60,000 bases of DNA, taken from Bolinopsis microptera (lineage: Eukaryota > Ctenophora > Tentaculata > Lobata > Bolinopsidae). The first letter of the stretch is position 1. Each line of letters opens with the position of its first letter. The notes under the pieces are model-generated. The model was given only the letters and a program-made list of their open reading frames with translations, was not told the DNA's origin and did not search any database. The position numbers were made by a program, and so were the translations under genes. The stretch covers positions 12,896,944-12,956,943 of the forward strand of contig NC_087083.1 of the NCBI RefSeq assembly GCF_026151205.1. The letters run 5' to 3'. Shown in pieces: positions 1 to 28,684 of this stretch.

Positions 1-1336
1 CAGAGAAATGTTTGCAGATGTGTGGCCGAAAATCAGGATATCAAAGACTTACAGATTTTATCGTGCCATTTCATCTTTATACTATTCATGAGCAGCATTA
101 TTCATGGTGCCAATTTATTGCATTGAATGTATTTGTACAGGTGTTTTTTATATGTTTCCATTTTTCAAAAAGAATTCCGTGTTTTTATGATATAATTAAT
201 AATAAACGCACATAAGATCGCCTCAACTTAAAAAGTAGATCCAATTGTAGACATAGTAGCAACAAAGAGTAAGCTAGACGATATAAGAGTAAACTAGGCT
301 ATACAAGAGTACTAGCTAGGCTTTACCTGGGGACCCCAGGCTATTATGTTCACAAACAATAGAGATTCGGCGGAATGACAGTCTGAGCGCCGCCCAGTAA
401 GCTAGGCTATACAATCTTTGGATTTCAATGCCCTCCGTAAATCAGGATTTTGATCCATTGGAATTGGATGGAAAGTAAGACTGGAAGGTAAATATTATTG
501 TTTCTACTGTTGATAAAAAATGGGACACTTTTCTTCTCATTTCATCAAAAAATAAATTCAAAACATAACACATAGTACACGTGTACAACAATCATTTTTA
601 CATTATAACTCTCAAATTACTAGAACCCGCTAGAACTTTCATAGTGTTTTAAACTTTTCAACAAAACCAGAACAAATTCTTACTATACATAATTCATTAA
701 AGTACAGCAACTCCAAAATAGCGAGCAGAAATTCTAACATTTTTTCAAAAATGTCGTAAAAATGTGACTGTGTTTTTAGCAGAACATTCATTTATAATCA
801 CAATAAACTCATATAATAAGCCTATAAAATATAACTTTATAATGTTTACTGTTTGGTTGTGTCATGCAAGTACAAAGAATGAACAACTATCATCTTAGAA
901 TGACCACTTAATGGAGCGTTAATAAAATGTAAGTCAGATCTATCAAAAATGCTCCACATCTTGCAAACGTCTGAGGTGCTAAGTACTGTGAGGTTGTGAA
1001 TACACTGCGACCCCTTTTGATCGCGCGCGGCGGCCGGCCGGATTTAGGTGTGCGGATACAGCCAATATCTTATATCAGTATCAACGAAATTAATACAGCA
1101 TTTTTGTTAATGCTGTGGTCCGTGTTGTTATTTAAAGTTGACATTAACTATTCACTGATCTCCGGGACCAACAACGCAATCATCACCCGTTTCAACAGGT
1201 GTGATCAACCTAAATAATAATAATAATCAGCACGAGTCGTGACCCAGCACCAGTAATAGTGTACATTACATAACCACTGGAGTGACCATCACAGATCACT
1301 CAATCAAAATAGAAAATCTCAGAATTCTCTCTGTGT
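1..1336. other. Intergenic region left of the VTI1A-like gene
   Basis: No convincing gene was found. The short open frames here (longest about 70 codons) have no recognisable motifs and no codon bias I can see. The stretch holds one ultra-short MITE (323-400), several copies of a TAGGCTATAC-like word around 230-410, and AT-rich unique sequence. It also contains whatever 3' untranslated region the VTI1A-like gene has, since that gene ends at 1337 on the minus strand. Confidence 0.5.
323..400. mobile_element. Ultra-short hAT-like MITE, copy 1
   Basis: This 78-bp element starts TTACCTGGGGACCCCAGG and ends GCGCCGCCCAGTAA. Its ends are imperfect inverted repeats. It is flanked by an 8-bp direct repeat, GCTAGGCT (315-322 and 401-408), consistent with a hAT-type target-site duplication. 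Related copies lie at 47646-47729, 48982-49062 and about 59483-59579. The target-site repeat is seen directly; the superfamily is inferred from its length. Confidence 0.7.
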
Positions 1337-4300
1337 TTATTTAAACATGCCGTATAAAGCAAGCACGATGATCACTACGATAATTAATCCGATAACAAAC
1401 ATCATGGCTTTGTTCTGTATCACTCGTCGGTACATGTTGTTCAGGAGGCGGGAACTTTGTGTTAGTGTACTGTCTACGTTATTCAACCTGAGTAAGTTGC
1501 TTTTAATTAATTAATTAATTAAAGTTGTTATTTTATTGATTGTTTTGTCAATTAACTAGTTAATGATCTATCGATTAGTTAGCTATGTGTATTATTTCTA
1601 GCAGATGGTTTATGGAAATCTAAAGCTTAAAGTTAATCTACGCTTAATCCCGGAAAGGGCCAAAATAAATATCGTGGATATTAAATAAATAAATTAATAT
1701 ATTGTATTAGTAACCTGTTTCTAGCGTTATTTATCTTCTCCCTATCTTGAGCGAGGTTGTTCAGCACGTTTTGTCCGATCTCTTCCGTCTCCATGGCCAT
1801 ACGATAACTGCAATAAGAAGATGTTAACTGAGATTTAACAATACTCATTAAATAAAATTATCTGGACTCATTGGACCGATAATTTACAGTTTATACAGTA
1901 CATATCTGGTAAATCCAAATTGCAAGTGTTCACTCCTTCATTTTTTATATGACATTTTGTTAATTCGGTGTTTTCAACGCTAAATTGTTTAGAACATATA
2001 TCCCCTCTGGGCCCTCTCCAAAGTTATAAGATTACTAAAATTACTAAAGTTACTAAATTAACCAACGTAACTAAGTTACTAAATACTAACCCATCCTCGA
2101 GACGTTTAGATGATCTCTCCAGTTTCTCCGAGTTGTTTGTCATCGTGTTTTTGTGTTCATTTCCGAGCAGCTCATTCCTCTGCTCAGACTCGTCAGTGTA
2201 TGAGAGCTGAAATAAACAGGTACATTTAATTAATTACCTAATCACCTGATTAAATGTTTAACTTTCCTGGATCTTTTGCTCAAAGTTCAGAATTAACATT
2301 GCGCTACCGGATAGCTTTGTTTCTCAATAGTTTAAAGAAGTGTCCAAGCAAACATTTATACTGGGCTGCTCAAGAGAAAGCCCACAGGAAGGGTTGGTGG
2401 AAGAGACGCCAGCTATAAGTGTAGCAGAGCTTAAACTCACGAATATCATGCAATCCACACGTACACACACCACAATTACACACGGTAGACACGGTAGACA
2501 CTATATAGACACACGTGTGTAACATACCTCACCACCACCGACATCCCGGTATGTCATCTGACGGGACTTACAGTCAATATCATGTTATTTTACAGTCAAT
2601 ATTTCAATGTTCTTTAGATTTTAATATGTATGCTACTGAATTTAAGAACGTTTGGTTTGCTTCCACGTTTGGTTGAGTTGCAAGGCTCCGACCAATTAAT
2701 GTGAAGCCACGCACCCAAACCTTGAACCAAACCTGCACGTAAGTCTAACATTGTTATGATATTTTAGGTGAGTTTCTCTTTCTTATTCAAAATAGTAGTT
2801 GTGTTAGACGTCCTGACTGATGTCTGAAAGTATTATTACAGTAAATACAAGATTATTGGAACGGAAACGACGAGATCTTTTCTTCGAATAATTTTAACCA
2901 CACAAAATAGTACACTTAGAGCCACTCTTCAAGAATGTGAGTGTAGGAGTAGCAGCATACCTTATCAAATACAATTTTGAGTAGAATTGTTTGTCGGCCT
3001 CAGTTACCATGGTGTCTTCGGACCCCACTTTTTCGAGAATGAAGAAGAGAAGGCAGAGACGATAAGGACAGCAAATTACATTGCTATGTTGCGTGGAAAA
3101 GTTATCCCAGTACTTAAAAGGAAACAAATACTTGATTCCTGTATATTCCAACAAGACGGGGCCCCTCCACACTGTTCACACGAAAGTTTGGCTTGGCTGA
3201 AGGAGCATTTTGGGGAAAGACTGATATCGAGGAAAGCTGAGTTCAGCTGGCCTCCCTACAGCCCTGACCTGAATCCGGCCGATTTCTTTTTGTGGGGCTA
3301 TCTGAAAGAACGTGTCTATTCAGACCCAGTCCCACAAACAGTAGATGAGCTAAAAAACAATATCAGAAGGGAGGCTAAAAAGTTAAAAATTGACATGGTA
3401 AAACGTGCAATAGACAATATGCTTCCGAGGGTTCAAAACCTTCTATGCAGAAAGGGGGCTTGGTTCGAAAAATTGTTAAAATATTAGATTTATTTTTGTT
3501 ATGTATTTTGAAATGTAATAATTTGTCTACAAAACAAAAATTAGACCGTTTGTCTCATTTTTTAGATTTTGAGAGCCATTCAAAATTTGGACACGAGTCT
3601 TGCAACACCCTGTAATACCCACGGCGCATTTTAAAGTTTTCTTTTCTTTTCGTATCGCATCCCTTTGCAAGGATCAAATAACTCCTGTAATAAATACATC
3701 AGGGCTATGGCTGCGTTCAAATCTCTTTTAGATACTAGATAGCTTGTATCATTTTGTACTTCGTGACTTCGAAGTCGGGGTCACATTCTTATTATAGGGC
3801 TAAAATCACAACTTATGTATATTGTACACTAGCAGTTCACGTGAAATTGATTACGTTATTTAGATTAAGTGGCTCAGTGGCTTAGTTGGTTAATCTGCTT
3901 GTCTACTGGCCCTGACGCTGCGAGATCGAATCCCAGTTGGGCCAAGATTTCAAAATTGATGGGCAGCCGTCACTCACCAAACCATGGTGTGAATGGTAGT
4001 GGCTCTCATTAGAGCTGCGAAAATAACACGAGTGCATATGCCTGGGATTGCGTCCCGACTATGCTGCAGGGAAATCTGTACCGAAAGGACCGTGGCCGCA
4101 CCGCAAAAGAAAAGGAGATCGGCCCCTCGATCCTAGCTTGCTAGGTTCGCCATTGTTGTTATTTAAATTAAGCATGTAAATTAAGATGATCATAATATTT
4201 AGCTGAAAAGCCCGGGATTTGGACCTTTTTATGCTAACAGAATTTACAGCTAAATATAGTACATTAATAGCTAAATAGTTCGTTAGGCTTCAACTTCTGG

Positions 4301-5873
4301 AATCGTTCATTTTTTTGTTGAAAATACCGAAATTGAATGTCTGCTTACATAATTATTGTATGTATATGTTAAGTTGCTGGCATGTAAGAGCGATCCCTAA
4401 AAAGGAAAGGGTCGGGGGGAAATAACTAAGAAAAGGCGTCCTACGGATGCCACAAAAAGGCCCTGAATCAGTCATAGATCAACAATGAGGCAGTAAGACC
4501 CTTCAGTCCGTGAAAAATGCATGCCAATAAGATCATGCAACGTGGAATTTGGAATTTCAATAAAAATATCTGCTTAAAATCACGATTCCTCACGTCTTCC
4601 TCAACATTAGCACTTAAAAACAGTTCACTTCGTCGCAACACCTGTTTAGGACACTATTGATACTATCCTCTGGGAAGCAGTGCACGGTTCTAGTTGATAG
4701 CTGGTAGCCCAGTAGAGAACTTAGACCGTGTAAATTCAAGAACATAAGTATTTGCATCTTTTCTTAAGTAACCACGTGACACGGTGACACCCCCGCCAGT
4801 AACTACACGTCGACATTAGGGACAACTATAGATGTAGATTCTGGTTGGGAGGAGAGGCAATCAGGGATTCTGTGTTTTGATTGGTTAATAGTGGAAGCTG
4901 ATTGGTTAATTGCTGCCACGTGTCAAAAGAGTATGCCTCCCCACCAGAATCTACGTCTATAAAGCTGATTGATTTCACCGAAGTGTGACCACATGTTTAA
5001 AGGAGTGTCCCCTTCCCTCTTCCCTAACCCAACTCTCATCGTCGTGCTATTAGCTGTGGGAGTTGTAACCGTATGGCATGTGCCATTGTGTCACAAACTT
5101 GCTGAAATATGTGGCCACTCCATGGTTACAATCTAAAGGAATGTCATGCCTGTCAAACACTCATGGTGTTCAAAAATGAGAAATATTTACAATCACACAC
5201 GAACACGGTTAGACATACCCTAGCTTTTCTCAGATTCTTGACGTGGGTTTCGTAGTCCCGTTTGTAGTTCACTACGTTCATCGTGATCTAGGATGAATAG
5301 TGAGCCGTGAGGTTGAGAGTAGCAGGTTTTAGTCTGCTGCAAAGTATGAAGGGATTGGAAAAACAATGTTATGGTGCCATCATTATCATAATATTTCGTT
5401 TCGCGAAACAAACGCCTCGCAAAACATCGTGCTCCACTATTATATAATAACGAAATATATGAAAAACCTGTCTGCGCTGATCTCCGGTTGCAGCGTGACT
5501 CTCAACCTCTATTTGGTCTATTAAATCTTTAGCTTCCTCCAGCAATCCCTCAACCTCCCCAACCTGTAGTGATGATGTAGTTGGTTGTCAAACTATTAAT
5601 TCTGTCACGTGGCAGAAAAGTGATGTTGTGGTAAAAGTCAAGTTTATTTTAGGGTATGTCAATGTTGTGTTTAAAAGCGTTAAAATGTGAAGGATTTTCG
5701 TGTTGTAAGGCTGTATAGTGTATATTATCTGAACACATGAAATAAATGAAAGATACACAACTGACCATGTCATGTTTGTCTTTGCCAAATAAACTGGGTA
5801 TTCGTCCTATTTTAGCCGTGATGTCAGCTGACAGTTCACTATAGTCCGCCTCGAATTGGGTAGCGTTGGACAT
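1337..5873 (-). CDS. VTI1A: VTI1A-like Qb-SNARE (six coding exons)
   Basis: The encoded protein is a v-SNARE of the Vti1 family, which acts in Golgi and endosome membrane fusion. Exons on the minus strand are 5873-5766, 5563-5468, 5287-5219, 2206-2091, 1807-1715 and 1487-1337; the phases join cleanly to give 210 aa, close to the usual Vti1a length of about 217. The start MSNATQFEADYSELSADI matches the family N-terminus. The middle holds the SNARE heptad region (RMAMETEEIGQ, LAQDREKINNARN, SSRLLNNMYRRVIQNK), and a single hydrophobic anchor (VIGLIIVVIIVLALYGMF) ends the protein, as expected of a tail-anchored SNARE. All introns are GT-AG. Intron 3 (about 3 kb) contains a mariner transposase fragment, a SINE and a MITE. 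The gene lies head-to-tail about 0.7 kb downstream of the GTPBP1-like gene. VTI1A fits better than VTI1B because of the IIQNR-like segment before the anchor. Confidence 0.9.
2987..3612 (+). mobile_element. 5'-truncated mariner-type transposase fragment (C-terminal DDE part)
   Basis: An open frame of 166 codons ends at 3487 and matches the C-terminal half of IS630/Tc1/mariner transposases. The second catalytic aspartate is in QQDGAPPH (residue 57) and the third is in SPDLNPADFFLWG (residue 99). That leaves 41 residues between them, a DD41D spacing like the rosa group. The first catalytic Asp and the DNA-binding half are missing. After the stop the sequence runs to GCAACACCCTGTA near 3604-3616, which looks like the 3' inverted-repeat end at a TA target. 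I found no matching 5' end, so this is a dead fragment in intron 3 of the VTI1A-like gene. Confidence 0.75.
3868..4163 (+). repeat. tRNA-derived SINE-like repeat
   Basis: A tRNA-like head contains an A-box-like stretch (TGGCTTAGTTGGTTAATC) and a B-box-like stretch (GATCGAATCCC, one mismatch from the GGTTCGANNCC consensus). A tRNA-unrelated body of about 200 bp follows and ends in TTGTTGTTATTT. There is no clear cloverleaf, so it is not a functional tRNA. The element lies in intron 3 of the VTI1A-like gene. The short tandem tail is typical of SINEs mobilised by a LINE, but I saw no second copy in this window. Confidence 0.55.
4827..4961. mobile_element. MITE with inverted-repeat ends
   Basis: The left end reads TAGATGTAGATTCTGGTTGG and the right end is its imperfect reverse complement, CCACCAGAATCTACGTCTA, giving inverted repeats of about 25-29 bp around a core of about 80 bp. 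TA dinucleotides flank both ends, consistent with a Tc1/mariner-type MITE. It lies in intron 3 of the VTI1A-like gene. Confidence 0.6.
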
Positions 5874-6571
5874 ACTTCCGTTATCTTCTTTACATTCGAC
5901 CTAGCTAAAAGATAATACCATTAATAGCGAACGATAGGAGATAAACAGTTCGTTTGTAGCATGAAATATCGTTAGAGTAAGCCACATTCCCGATTAAGTA
6001 CCTAACATTGTCGAATATAATTATAGACTGCCAGTGTTTTGAAATTGAGCGTTGGAATTCAGCAAAATAATAAAGCACATCAATTCCCGGTACGCTTACA
6101 ATGACTTGCTACCAATCCATTAGGTCACGGCGCGTGCCGTTAAAATTATTAAGTAGACCTTGGTTTGTGGGTTACGTAAGCAAAGTTCAGACGTTCCAAT
6201 CTGGAGTTATCCTCAAGAAAAGACAATAAAGCACTGATCAATAAGGTCGTTTCATGTTTACATTATAGCTGTCGAAAAGCGTAAATCACAAGGTTGTCTC
6301 TGTCAAATTCTAACATCCCGAAAGTTTATAAAGTGTAACTAGGATTTAAAACACATATTATATAATTCTCGAAACCAGTTTATGTACAATGGGTGTATAT
6401 TATTGGGGTCACCATACGTAAATTCCAAAAAGCAAAACCAGCTAATAAATCTTCACGGCATTTTTACCTAGAGTCAAATTGAGATTAACTTAAGACCCAA
6501 TTAATCCAACAGTTAACTCATAACTCATAACAAGATAGCCATTTCCCTTGAAACGGAGTATCACACAAACT
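5874..6571. other. Spacer between the GTPBP1-like and VTI1A-like genes
   Basis: This 0.7-kb AT-rich spacer should contain the 3' untranslated region of GTPBP1 and the promoter and 5' untranslated region of VTI1A, both transcribed leftward. No TATA box, repeat or further coding sequence stands out. Confidence 0.5.
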
Positions 6572-24587
<18,016 letters not shown>

Positions 24588-24656
24588 GCTGTATGAGATT
24601 TTGATGAGGTTACTTACAAACTCATTAATGTTTGTCTTTGACATCAGAGTCATCAA

Positions 24657-26860
24657 TTGAAATCATTAATAGCTGAAATTGATTCTAGAGATTTACGCTT
24701 AAAGGATGAGGGGACCTTAGAAAAAGTTTTTTTCTCGTGCAAATCCTTTTATTACATTAATCGTAAAAACCACTTTAGTGAAATCCGCAAAGTTGTATTT
24801 CATTCGCGCGCCGAGATATCCAGCCAAAACAATTTGAACCTGTGACGTCAATTATGTGAGTTGCTCTGATCCGCGCATATAGAAATACAGGTAAAATGAG
24901 CGTGCGGGCCGACTAAATTACTAATTAAGAATACATTAACAATTTACGATACTAACGAGCCTATAACCAATGGAGAGGAGACTTTTTATGACCGGTTGAA
25001 AAAAGAATTATCACCCTACGATAACCATGAGCCGAGATATACCTGAAATAAGATTGAAGTCACACAGAAAGGCATGTAAATTATGTATATTTATAGCTCC
25101 CAACGTAACACCTAGCAACTCCCTGTATTGTATCACAGTTGATATATCAACATGTCGTATCAACACAACACGGTCCTAATAAAATGGATCGGGTAGGTAT
25201 GAAATGCATGTCTTCATTCCAGTTGGACAAGCAGCAAGCAGCAAGCTTTTAAGTTCTAACTCACTATGTGACACTACTTATAACGTATGCAAGATTTGCA
25301 ACTATTACACCAAACAATATTATACCAAGCATAGCAGACGAACACATCCACATTCGTTACGCTTTACACTCAAGTCACAGCAAACTAAAACGGTAAATTA
25401 TAAATGAGTGTACAACTAAAGGCCGGTACACGCTCAGTGTCAAACCGCACTTGCGCACTCAGATAGGACTAGAGGCGCCAAGGGCCAGCTAGTAAAATTT
25501 CTTCTACTACATCATACATTAATAAAACAAAAGTTAATAAAACAAAAGTTAAATTTATTACCAATTATTCAATCAATACATATCATAAATTCTAATATTG
25601 GAAACACAATGCAAAATGGATGTCTTAAACTATAATTTTGTTGTGACTAATAATCTATTGACTTTCAAAGTTGAATTTTAGTTAAGTATGAAATGCCACC
25701 ACATCATAGTTAGGGTAAAATGTTATTTTTAAATTTTAAAATTGAGAAGATTGCTCTATGGCTTACAATTTAAAATTCTAGCAAAAGATATCTTATTTTT
25801 AAATAGTTGGTTACAGTTTATGACAGTACTGGCATGACTAGTTTAATTGTGGCTGGTAAAAGGACCCAGTTGCCTGTAAGGGCTTTACCGAACCCCTGGG
25901 GACCACAATGTGATAAGATCAGGCCAGATGTTTCTATGTAGAGCAATTTATTTATTTCGGAGCTATGGTTATATGATATTGCTGGTGGTCATGTTTAAAG
26001 GTCAGTTTATCCTTGTGTGTTAATTATCCATCCAGATGCTTGGTGATGTGCGTAAATCATGCCCTTCTACGATATATAATGTTTAACCATAAATTTGTTT
26101 TTACCACAGAAACTGTGGCACTAATGTCAATTAACAATATTTACATTCATTGATATTTAAAGCGTGTTTTTCCCCAGCACTACTACACAACAAAAACCTG
26201 TCGGCCCACCGAGGAAACACGGTCGCAGAACAAAGAGCCCAATTGTGCTCTTCTATTCTGTGATCGTGTGTATCTACTATAAACTAGCTAAATGTACTAA
26301 GAAAATTTAATGGAATCATTACAGTCGTTTGATAAGTTCACGTGTCAAAGTAATGTTCATGGTGATCAAATTTTTGGATCCCCGGTGGGCAAACACTCGT
26401 CCCAAAGGTTAAGGCATACCTGTCGATGTTTCACCATACGAAGTAAGGCGATTTGAACATTATATACTCAGCTTACAACTCAACCCATGGGACGAGACGT
26501 CGTGAGCCTCAAAATTCTCCAAAATATATAGCACATACCTAGTTAGCAAACACTAAACACAACATACATAGGATACCAAATAATGTATAATGCCATTACT
26601 ACATTCGCGTTCGAAAGAAAATATATCTGCTATCTAATTTAAAAAATTGAAGAATAAACTTGAAGAAAGGAGAAGGAGAGAGGGGTTTGGGAGAGGCAGA
26701 GTAGGAAAACAACAGGATCCTGTGCCGCAGGATTTTAAAATTTGTTGTATGATGATTCGTTTTGTTTCGTCTCTTAGATTAATATAGGTCTGATACCCTT
26801 GTCATGGTTCTTTGCAATAACACCGTGGTTTACTCATATGATTAAGTTTACTTAATTAAC
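24657..26860. other. Upstream flank of GTPBP1 and 3' flank of LINE element B
   Basis: No convincing gene was found. The first part should contain the GTPBP1 promoter (transcribed leftward from about 24.6-24.7 kb or beyond). A repeat at about 24697-24870, containing GATGAGGGGACCTTAGAA and TGTGACGTCAATTATGTG, matches in inverted orientation a sequence at about 41130-41302. The right part (from about 25.8 kb) may be the 3' untranslated region of LINE element B, but I could not locate its terminus. Confidence 0.4.
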
Positions 26861-27748
26861 CTATTTCAATGATAATTCATTTGCATCAAAGTTGTAACTG
26901 CACCATAGTTGTCTGTCATATTTAGATTGTAGTTCTAACAAAGCTTTCTTAACATTATTCTTGAATATACTGATAGGAGTGGAGAAGTCTATTTCACTCG
27001 TTGACTTACGGCAGTGATTCCAAATACTGGTTGATTGGTAGATGAATAGTGAGGATGGAGTGGGTGGGATGAAGTAGTTGTCTCGTCTTGGTGACCTGTT
27101 GAATAAAGAGAACATTGAGACTGGTGATTGGAACTTATTAATTTTAAACATTTCCAGTAAACAGTGCAACTTATGAAGATTGTGGACAGTCAGGAAGTTA
27201 TACTCGTTACAGATTGGTTTACTGTGTTCTAGTTCAAAGAAATCTTTGCCTAACATCTGCTTGATAACTTTACCGGTCTTATCCCTAGTGATAGGCCTTA
27301 CTCTGGCACATGTTTTGAACTTATTGAAGTACGCATCATTATCACCAAAGAGAATTCTTATGCATTTCTTTTGTGTTTTAAATATGGCTTCTAGTTTATT
27401 ATTTGATACACCTCCCCAAACAGATATTCCATAACATAGGTGTGATTCAAAAAGGGTGTGGTACAGGTCCTTATATAGTTTTTTAGGTACACAGCGTCTA
27501 ATTCCACATAGTCTACCAATCTCACATTTCAATTTACGATTTAACGCTCTTAAGTGAGCATCCCAGTTCAGTTTTTGGTCAATAATGACTCCAAGAAACT
27601 TAGTTTCCTCTACCTTTTTAATTATTATATTATTCAGTGTCAGTTCTAATTCATTGGTGTTTGAATCTGGTTCATTTCTACAGTTCGGTTTAAAGTGGAT
27701 ATAACAACATTTCTTTGTGTTGATATGCAGCAAGTTACTCTTCATATA
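26861..27748 (-). pseudogene. LINE element B, C-terminal end of ORF2
   Basis: This is the C-terminal part of a CR1-type ORF2, about 295 residues. It begins in the reverse transcriptase thumb region (YMKSNLLHINTKK) and includes KFLGVIIDQKLNW and HTLFESHLCYGISVWGG. It continues exactly where the fragment ending near 35229 stops (Val-His-Gln-Tyr). The two parts of B were separated by insertion of element A. The frame is open to its natural stop. No promoter or start of its own is expected. Confidence 0.85.
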
Positions 27749-28684
27749 GTAAAACAAATTTTTTTTAGTAAAACAAATTTTATTTTATACCCACAATCAA
27801 TTCATATTTAGTTCAAATATTTAAAGTCAAAATAACCATTTCACATAAGTGGTTATATTATAATAAAATAATTTGTGATAAATTAATAAATTAATTTACA
27901 CTCAAAAATGAACAAAATATACACAATTTTTACCTAGTGCAACACTGGTTCACCGCGCGGCTGATCGAAAAAGTTTGATTTGATTTACTAACTACAGTGT
28001 ACAGCGTACATGAAAAAATTACTTACTGAATCTTTTAATATTAGACACATTTTAATTCAGATGTTGTTCAATTAGTTAGCCACAAAAATGTTCAAATTAT
28101 GTAGGAGGGTAAAGGACACAATTGCTAGTAGTGCTTCTTTGTGCCCGTTGACTACAATGAACATTTTGCGGAGTTTCTCCAGACGGCTTTTATCGGAGTG
28201 CGTGTTATTTACTTGGTTATGCACAAGCCAGGCCAACATTTTGTTTTTGTGTCAGCCGTGCTACCAGGTTGCAGTGTATCATAAACACTAAACAATTATA
28301 CACTATACAAATTTGCTAATACAATATCATGCAGAGTCCGATCTAGCTGCAAACGTCAGACACCACAGTTCAGCCGCCAAGTACCGTTTGAGTGAACACC
28401 GAAACACGAGGTTTAGGTGTCATTTTGTAAATCACTTTATGGATGGATAATTCAGTAATTGTTGAAGAAAATTACAGTCACTGCCACCTATAGCGTTATG
28501 TCATGGGTCTGATTAACGGCCAAGAATAAACGTACGTGCGCGCTTAAGAAACCCGCGCAAATGTTGAGGTAGGGAGTAGCTGCGGCGCGCTTTTAACATA
28601 TATTACGTATAGCGCCGTACGGAAACGGCAATATTTAAGTAATTAAGTATTTGTTTACATAAATTCCACGTTTTTATCAATAAT

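Noticed and set aside
28088-28291. 67-codon open frame in the 3' region of LINE A
   Set aside because: There is no recognisable motif, it lies on the opposite strand to the element, and its length is within chance for this composition.
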